In this document: positions 58,910 to 64,000 of the stretch, piece by piece | Position numbering within the stretch: the first letter of the stretch is position 1 | Layout: every line of letters begins with the position of its first letter | Source of the DNA: Stigmatella erecta | GTDB taxonomy: Bacteria > Myxococcota > Myxococcia > Myxococcales > Myxococcaceae | Assembly: GCF_900111745.1 (NCBI RefSeq) | Contig: NZ_FOIJ01000004.1 | Span: 124,001 to 188,000 of the forward strand | DNA length: 64,000 bases | Reading direction: 5' to 3' | Translations under genes and position numbers: made by a program | The notes under the pieces: generated by a model | What the model was told of the DNA's origin: nothing | The model's database searches: none | Seen by the model: the letters and a program-made list of their open reading frames with translations, nothing else

Positions 58910-60312
58910 ACGTAGGGCCGCATCTCCACCGCCGACAGGTGGCGGATGCCCAGGCCGATGAGCACCAGCACCACCGCGCGCACCGGCACGGGCATGCGCA
59001 CGAAGAGCGTCCCGGCGTCATGGAACAGGCGCATGGGCAGCAGGTGGCTCACCCCCGCCACGCCCAGCATGGCCCACACCAGGCCGCTCACGTTGTCCAG
59101 GCCCGGCATGCCCAGGGCCATGCGCGCGTAGAACTCGCCCGCATGGGCCAGGTCCGGCGCGCGGAACACCACGCGGGTGAGCACCACCACCGTGAAGGTG
59201 GCGAGGATGCCCACGCCGATGCGCACCGGCCCTGCGTCCTCGGGCCTTCCGCCGCGGATCCACCACCAGGTGCGCAGCAGCCCCAGGCCCACCCCGTGTG
59301 CCGCGCCCCAGATGGCGAAGCGCCAGTCCGCCCCGTGCCACAGGCCGCCCAGCACCATCACCGTCATCAGGTTGAAGAGCACGCGCGGCTTGGAGCGCCG
59401 GTTGCCGCCCAGGGGAATGTACAGGTAGTCCCGGAGCCAGCTCGACAGGCTCATGTGCCAGCGGTTCCAGAACTCGAACAGGTTGCGCGCCAGGTAGGGC
59501 CGCTGGAAGTTCTCCGGGAACTCGAAGCCGAAGAGCGCCGCGGCGCCGATGGCCACGTCCGAGTACCCCGAGAAGTCCAGGTACAGCTCGAAGGTGTAGG
59601 CCACCGCCGCCACCAGGCACTCCGCCGAGGTGTAGGCCTCGGGGTTGCCGAACACGGGGTCCACCAGCCCGCTGCCCAGCACGTCCGCGATGACCAGCTT
59701 CTTCACCAGGCCCACGGCGATGCGGTACAGCGCGCGGCCCCCGGCCTCGGGCGAGAGCGTGGGGACGTCCTGGAAGCGCTCCAGCAGCGCCGAGGCCCTC
59801 ACGATGGGGCCCGACACCACGCGCGGGAAGAAGAGCAGGTAGAGCAGGTGCTCCAGGTAGCTGTGCTCCGCGCTCGCCTTGCCCCGGTACACGTCCACCA
59901 CGTAGCTGATGGCCTGGAAGCACAGGAAGGACAGCCCCACGGGCAGCAGCCACCCGAAGGGCTCGGTCCGCACGTGCACGCCCAGCGGCGCCAGCAGGGA
60001 CTGGGCCGTCTGGCGGAACAGGTCCGCGTACTTGAAGGTGCCCAGCAGCCCCAGGTTGAAGACCACGGAGGCCGTCACCAGGGCCTTGCGCGTCCGGGGG
60101 GACTGCGACCGGGCGAGCCCCTTCACCACCAGGTGATCGAAGCCCGCGCCCACGAAGAAGACGGCGATGGGCAGCGGCGTCCACGCCACGTAGAAGCACA
60201 CGCTCGCGGCGAGCAGCACGCCCAGCCGCGCCACGCGGTGGCGGTGCACGGCCCAGTACAGCGCGAAGGTGAGCGCGAGGAAGACCAGGTAGGGGATGCT
60301 GGTGGACTGCAT
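58894..60312 (-). CDS. MBOAT-family O-acyltransferase (AlgI-like)
   Basis: A 472-residue membrane protein with about ten helices and the MBOAT marks: LLYLLFFPRVVSGPIVRAS, YLDFSGYSDVAIGAAALFGF, NFQRPYLARNLFEFWNRWHM, LSSWLRDYLYIPLGGNRRS and the catalytic His in VMVLGGLWHGADWRFAIWG. AlgI-like proteins move acyl groups across the membrane for O-acetylation of exopolysaccharides. The start ATG 60312 meets the stop of the upstream double-SGNH gene, so the two are coupled and act together. Confidence 0.92.
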   Translation of the reverse strand: MQSTSIPYLVFLALTFALYWAVHRHRVARLGVLLAASVCFYVAWTPLPIAVFFVGAGFDHLVVKGLARSQSPRTRKALVTASVVFNLGLLGTFKYADLFRQTAQSLLAPLGVHVRTEPFGWLLPVGLSFLCFQAISYVVDVYRGKASAEHSYLEHLLYLLFFPRVVSGPIVRASALLERFQDVPTLSPEAGGRALYRIAVGLVKKLVIADVLGSGLVDPVFGNPEAYTSAECLVAAVAYTFELYLDFSGYSDVAIGAAALFGFEFPENFQRPYLARNLFEFWNRWHMSLSSWLRDYLYIPLGGNRRSKPRVLFNLMTVMVLGGLWHGADWRFAIWGAAHGVGLGLLRTWWWIRGGRPEDAGPVRIGVGILATFTVVVLTRVVFRAPDLAHAGEFYARMALGMPGLDNVSGLVWAMLGVAGVSHLLPMRLFHDAGTLFVRMPVPVRAVVLVLIGLGIRHLSAVEMRPYVYLQF

Positions 60313-60313
60313 G

Positions 60314-62662
60314 TCAGCCGCCCTCCGCGGCATGGGCGGTGGGGGCGGCGGGCACGGGCAGGGCCCCCTTCGTCTGGACGCGGGCCTGGCCTGCCTCCGC
60401 GGAGGTGGCCTTGGAGGCGTCGTAGCCCGCCAGCAGCTCCTTCACGAAGGTGCCCGCGAGCCGCTCGGCGCCCTCGGGCGTCAGCTGGGCGCCATCGCCG
60501 AGCGCGGGCACCGCGCGCTGCCAGCGCAGCATCGAGCGCTCGCCGCCCATGGCGGCCCGGGCCGACCAGTAGGCACAGCCCGCGTCCCGGGCGACTCCCG
60601 GCAGCGTGGAGAGCACCTGGCTCAGGGCAGGGGCCTCGGTCCAGCGGCCCTGGGTGTCCTGCTGCAGGGAGTCCGGGGGGCCGATGAGCAGACACTCGGC
60701 CCCCGTGGCGGCGCGCAGCCGGGAGATGGCCGCCGTGTACGCCTGGGTCAGCGCCTCCGGATCCAAGGAGGGCTCGCCGGCCTCGAGGGCGCCATACCGG
60801 AACACGAGCAGCTGGGGCTTGCGCGGGGCGAGCCGCGCCTCGAGCGTCTCCAGCGCCTGGCCGTTCAGCGTGAAGGCCGTCGCGCCGGGCGTCTCGAGCG
60901 TGTCATAAGTCACGCCCGGGCCGGATGCGCCGAAGCGCTTGGCGAGCGCCCCTTGCACGGCGAGGGGGAAGCCCGGAAGGGGCCGGTCGGAGGCGCCGAG
61001 CTGGACGATGTCCAGCGGCTCGCCCTCCTTCGCGTCTTCCAGCGCCCGGAGGCGCGCGAACGTGCTCCGCAGGGAGGCGCCGCTGTCGAGGAGCCCGGCG
61101 GGGTCCTCCACCTGCAAGCGCTGCGGGTGCTGCCGGGCATAGGCGCGCTGGAGGGCGAAGTCGAACAGGTGGCCCATCAGGTCCGAGCCCCGCGCGCGGG
61201 GGTGCACGAGGTCCTCGTTCAGCAGCTTCAGCGGCAGCCAGCGGATGGCGGCGCCCTCTCCGCCCATGGCGGCCAGGGAGTCCCAGAAGGCGCATCCGCC
61301 GTCCCGGGCCACCTCGCGGAGGATGCGGCCCACCTCCTGCGTGCCCCGGCGCGGCACCAGCTCGCCGCCCATGGTGCGCACCGCCGCGTCCAGCGGGGAC
61401 ATGACGAGGCAGGCCGAGTCCGGCACGGACTCCCGCACCCACTTCACCAGCTCCACCGCCGAGGCGCGGATGTCCGCGGGCTTCGTCCGGTCCCGCGAGA
61501 GGTAGAAGGCCTCGTTGCCGCCCACCATCAGCACCACGAGCGAGGGCTTGCGGTGGCGGAGCTGGGCGCGGAAGGCCTCCCGCTTGGCCCGCAGGAACAC
61601 CTCCGCGGTGGCGCCCGGCAGGCCGACGGTGTCGTAGACGATGCCCGGCTGGCCACTCTCCATGGAGACGCCGTGCAGCTCCACCTTGCCCGAGGTGTGC
61701 AGCGACAGCGTCTGGGTGCCCTCGGGCAGGGCCACCCGCGCGAAGGCCATCTGGGGCGACTCGAAGTGGGTGAGCAGGCGCTGCAGCGGCTTGCCGTCCG
61801 CGCTGAACATCACCGTGCCGCCCTGGGGCTGCGTCTGGAAGAAGAGCTCCGCGGTGCGGGCCCCTTCGGCCGGGAAGCGCGCGCTCGGCGAGCCCTGGCC
61901 CGTGGAGGCGAAGGCCACGCCGGTGAAGCCCAGCCGCTCCTTGGGGTAGTTGCGGTCGATGATGCGGGTGATTTGCCAGCCCTCGCTGGCCGTCCCCGCG
62001 CGCACCGTGCGCCCCGCCCCGGTGGGCCGGTCGATGTAGAGCAGCCCCTTGCCGCCCGAGCCGTGGCGCTCCTGGAGCCGGTCCCGGATGACGTCCGTGA
62101 TGTGGTCCGAGGCGATGAGCGAGTCGCCCAGGTGCACCACGCGCACGGGGGTGCGCCGCGTGTCCTCGCGCAGCGCGCTCAGGGACTGGAAGAAGGGGAC
62201 GAGCCCGTGCTCCTCGCACCCCGAGGGCCCCGGGCGGCGGCAGCCCAGCTCGATGTCCACGTGCTGGGAGGCCACGCGCTCGCGCAGGCTCTCCAGCGAC
62301 AAGGCGCGGGCGCGCGTGAGGGCTCCCAGCCCCTCCAGGTCGGAGGGGGGCGCCATCACCGTGGGGGCCTCGGCCTCCTCGGGCTCGGGGGCCTCGTCTT
62401 CTTCCTCGGGAGGCAGCGCGTCCGGGGTGCCCGGGGCGGCCAGGGGGGCGGCGGTCAGCACGTCCTGGGGCGGGGCCGTGGCGGGGCTTCCGGTGAGGAC
62501 GCGAGGAAGGAGCAAGGCGGCCAGCCGGGGCGCGACAGGGCCCTCCTGGCGCAGGCGGGGGATGGGACGCAGGGACTCGGGCAGCGGGGCGAAGGACAGC
62601 CCAAGCGCGAGCGCGCCGGTGAGGACGATGGTCCACCCGGTGGATGTGGCCTTGAAGTTCAA
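60314..62662 (-). CDS. Double-SGNH-domain protein, O-acyltransferase partner; second domain degenerate
   Basis: About 780 residues with an N-terminal membrane anchor (WTIVLTGALALGLSFAPLP), a Pro/Glu-rich linker and two SGNH-type domains. Domain 1 (about 125-450) has VVHLGDSLIASD (nucleophile Ser near 181), VVLMVGGNEAFYL and DLVHPRARG with the Asp-His pair, so it looks active. Domain 2 (about 500-750) keeps the fold but reads LGASDRP for GDS, RYGALEAG without the Asn, and DGAQLTPEG where DGVHLTPEG is usual, so the catalytic His is Gln. Its start is unclear; TTG 62662 is the best candidate. It sits directly before the MBOAT gene, as in AlgJ/AlgX-AlgI or DltD-DltB pairs, and probably finishes acyl transfer in the periplasm. 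Confidence 0.82.
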   Translation of the reverse strand: MNFKATSTGWTIVLTGALALGLSFAPLPESLRPIPRLRQEGPVAPRLAALLLPRVLTGSPATAPPQDVLTAAPLAAPGTPDALPPEEEDEAPEPEEAEAPTVMAPPSDLEGLGALTRARALSLESLRERVASQHVDIELGCRRPGPSGCEEHGLVPFFQSLSALREDTRRTPVRVVHLGDSLIASDHITDVIRDRLQERHGSGGKGLLYIDRPTGAGRTVRAGTASEGWQITRIIDRNYPKERLGFTGVAFASTGQGSPSARFPAEGARTAELFFQTQPQGGTVMFSADGKPLQRLLTHFESPQMAFARVALPEGTQTLSLHTSGKVELHGVSMESGQPGIVYDTVGLPGATAEVFLRAKREAFRAQLRHRKPSLVVLMVGGNEAFYLSRDRTKPADIRASAVELVKWVRESVPDSACLVMSPLDAAVRTMGGELVPRRGTQEVGRILREVARDGGCAFWDSLAAMGGEGAAIRWLPLKLLNEDLVHPRARGSDLMGHLFDFALQRAYARQHPQRLQVEDPAGLLDSGASLRSTFARLRALEDAKEGEPLDIVQLGASDRPLPGFPLAVQGALAKRFGASGPGVTYDTLETPGATAFTLNGQALETLEARLAPRKPQLLVFRYGALEAGEPSLDPEALTQAYTAAISRLRAATGAECLLIGPPDSLQQDTQGRWTEAPALSQVLSTLPGVARDAGCAYWSARAAMGGERSMLRWQRAVPALGDGAQLTPEGAERLAGTFVKELLAGYDASKATSAEAGQARVQTKGALPVPAAPTAHAAEGG

Positions 62663-62797
62663 CTCCGCGATATGAGACTGGCTTTTCGGCCTGGGGTCAA
62701 AACTCCGCCCTCGGCACGGATGCCTGGTAGACGGTAGGGGGAGCAAGCAGGCAAAGCCCCGTCCTTCCCCGCGGGGAGGCGCTATGGTGCGCCGCCC

Positions 62798-63862
62798 ATG
62801 GCCCTCTATCCCGTCATCATGGCCGGTGGTTCCGGCACGCGCTTCTGGCCCCTGTCCCGTCAGGCCCGCCCCAAGCAGTTCCTGCCCCTGGCCTCGAAGC
62901 TCCCCCTCATCACCGACACCACCGCCCGGCTCAAGGGGTTGGCCTCGCTGAAGGACACCTTCATCGTCTGTGGCCCCCTGCACGCCAAGACCGCCGCGAA
63001 GCTGGTGAAGGGGCTGCCCCCGAAGAACCTCCTGGTGGAGCCCGTGGCCCGCAACACCGCGCCGGCCATCGCCCTGGCCACGGTGCAGGTGGCGGCCCGG
63101 GACCCGGAGGGCATCCTCCTCGTGCTGCCCTCGGACCACCACGTGGCGGACCCGGCGGGCTTCCGCAAGACGCTCGCCGAGGCGGCCCGGCTGGCCGAGG
63201 GCGGCCACATCGTCACCCTGGGCATCCAGCCCCACCGCCCGGAGACGGGCTACGGCTACATCCAGCTCGGCGAGCCCCTGGAGGGGGGCGGCCGGAAGGT
63301 GAAGGCCTTCAAGGAGAAGCCGGACCTGGAGACGGCGCAGGGCTACCTGAAGTCCGGCGAGTTCCTGTGGAACGGCGGCATCTTCGTCTTCCGGGCGGAT
63401 GTGATGCTGGCGGCGCTCGCCGAGCACATGCCGGAGATGAAGAAGGGGCTCACGGCCCTGAAGGGCGCGGTGGGCAAGCGCACCTTCCCCTCCGTGCTCA
63501 AGAAGGTGTTCCCCAAGCTGCCCGCCGTCTCCATCGACTACGGGGTGATGGAGAAGGCCTCCAACATCGCCGTGCTGCCCGGGGACTTCGGCTGGTCCGA
63601 CGTGGGCTCCTTCGCCGCCATCCCCGAGGTGCGCCCCGCGGATGCCCGCGGCAACGTCATCTCCGGAGACGAGACCGTCGTGGTGGACTGCGACAACTGT
63701 GTGGTGCTGGGCGACAAGCGGCCGCTGGCGGTGGTGGGCCTCACGGACGTGGTGGTGGTGGACGCCGGGGACGCGGTGCTCGTGGTGCCCAAGGACAAGA
63801 GCCAGGATGTGCGCAAGGTGGTGGAGGCGCTCAAGGCCCGCAAGCGCCAGAAATACCTCTGA
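62798..63862 (+). CDS. Mannose-1-phosphate guanylyltransferase
   Basis: A 354-residue enzyme with the nucleotidyltransferase signature MAGGSGTRFWPLSRQARPKQ and the GDP-mannose pyrophosphorylase segments FKEKPDLETAQGYLKSGEFL, WNGGIFVFRADVML and VSIDYGVMEKASNIAVLPGDFGWSDVGSF. There is no C-terminal cupin, so it is the monofunctional form. It makes GDP-mannose for surface polysaccharides, which fits the neighbouring O-acyltransferase genes. ATG 62798; it is divergent from the double-SGNH gene. Confidence 0.93.
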   Translation: MALYPVIMAGGSGTRFWPLSRQARPKQFLPLASKLPLITDTTARLKGLASLKDTFIVCGPLHAKTAAKLVKGLPPKNLLVEPVARNTAPAIALATVQVAARDPEGILLVLPSDHHVADPAGFRKTLAEAARLAEGGHIVTLGIQPHRPETGYGYIQLGEPLEGGGRKVKAFKEKPDLETAQGYLKSGEFLWNGGIFVFRADVMLAALAEHMPEMKKGLTALKGAVGKRTFPSVLKKVFPKLPAVSIDYGVMEKASNIAVLPGDFGWSDVGSFAAIPEVRPADARGNVISGDETVVVDCDNCVVLGDKRPLAVVGLTDVVVVDAGDAVLVVPKDKSQDVRKVVEALKARKRQKYL

Positions 63863-63961
63863 AACAAGGTTCAGGGTCCTTTAACGCATTGCGTGAGATA
63901 GGCGCCCCCTCGGCCCGGCAAGCCGGCTATCCTGCTGGGTTGGGAGGGCATCCTCGGTCTC

Positions 63962-64000
63962 ATGAACGTCGTCTTTATCTCTCCTCATTTCCCGTCGCAC
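63962..64000 (+). CDS. Start of a further gene, cut by the window edge
   Basis: Only 13 codons are visible (MNVVFISPHFPSH). The start MNVVFISPHFP is common in ATP-grasp proteins and also in glycosyltransferases, so no choice can be made from so little. It follows the GDP-mannose pyrophosphorylase gene by 99 bases on the same strand. Confidence 0.5.
   Translation, partial: MNVVFISPHFPSH

Overview
The window is high-GC DNA (about 70%) from a delta-proteobacterial predator, most likely a myxobacterium of the Cystobacterineae (Archangium, Cystobacter, Stigmatella or Hyalangium type). The evidence is the Hanks-type kinases with Pro-rich tails and Cys-rich C termini, the abundant lipoproteins, the secreted glycan hydrolases with carbohydrate-binding repeats, the FHA/GAF signalling proteins, and the RapZ/HprK plus mannose-type PTS. 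There are no rRNA genes, complete tRNAs, CRISPR arrays, insertion sequences or phage genes. The genus assignment is inference.

Layout, left to right. (1) 0-5.4 kb: two secreted polysaccharide hydrolases on the minus strand, a GH43-like enzyme and a large GH87-like beta-helix enzyme with a duplicated binding module, separated by a tRNA/tmRNA-like remnant, a possible small Cys-rich peptide gene and a terminator. (2) 5.5-15 kb: an FHA-GAF-cyclase-like regulator whose cyclase residues are substituted, a transmembrane Ser/Thr kinase, an orphan ABC ATPase, a DoxX-like protein, a CLC chloride channel and a HIT protein. (3) 15.3-24.5 kb: hprK-rapZ, a methyltransferase, a chemoreceptor, and a six-gene PTS operon (EIIA, EIIB, EIIC, EIID, HPr, EI), so sensor kinase and phosphotransfer chain lie together. 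(4) 24.6-27.8 kb: a DUF1800/DUF1501 export pair whose first ribosome-binding site lies inside a perfect hairpin. (5) 28.0-29.9 kb: a compact minus-strand locus with a hypothetical protein, an ATP-grasp ligase and a 51-residue peptide carrying both signatures of a plesiocin-type graspetide (leader motif LFIQDL, core TT-x4-EE). This is the most interesting system in the window.

(6) 30-36 kb: a TPR protein, a decayed carboxylesterase, a lower-GC lipoprotein with six 18-bp repeats paired with a receptor-like kinase, a GST, a GFA-family protein and a small lipoprotein. (7) 36-43.3 kb: an AbrB-family membrane protein, a GH6 cellulase lipoprotein, folD, a CotH-kinase/C-type-lectin fusion lipoprotein, and an exported esterase next to an OhrR/MarR regulator with a perfect 9-3-9 operator-like palindrome. 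(8) 43.3-49.8 kb: a TonB-dependent receptor plus a triple-HmuY lipoprotein behind a Fur-box-like site (heme/iron uptake), an outer-membrane-barrel candidate and an ABC ATPase. (9) 49.1-55.3 kb: a lipid-trafficking-like group (lipoprotein, MMPL/RND exporter, Gcr-family membrane protein, MlaC-like protein). (10) 55.5-64 kb: metK, a YchJ-like protein, uppP, a Nudix hydrolase, an MBOAT acyltransferase with a double-SGNH partner (polysaccharide O-acylation), a GDP-mannose pyrophosphorylase, and the first 13 codons of a further gene at the right edge.

Many long open frames antisense to real genes are composition artefacts of high GC and are omitted. All functions are read from the sequence by motif recognition; no database search was run.
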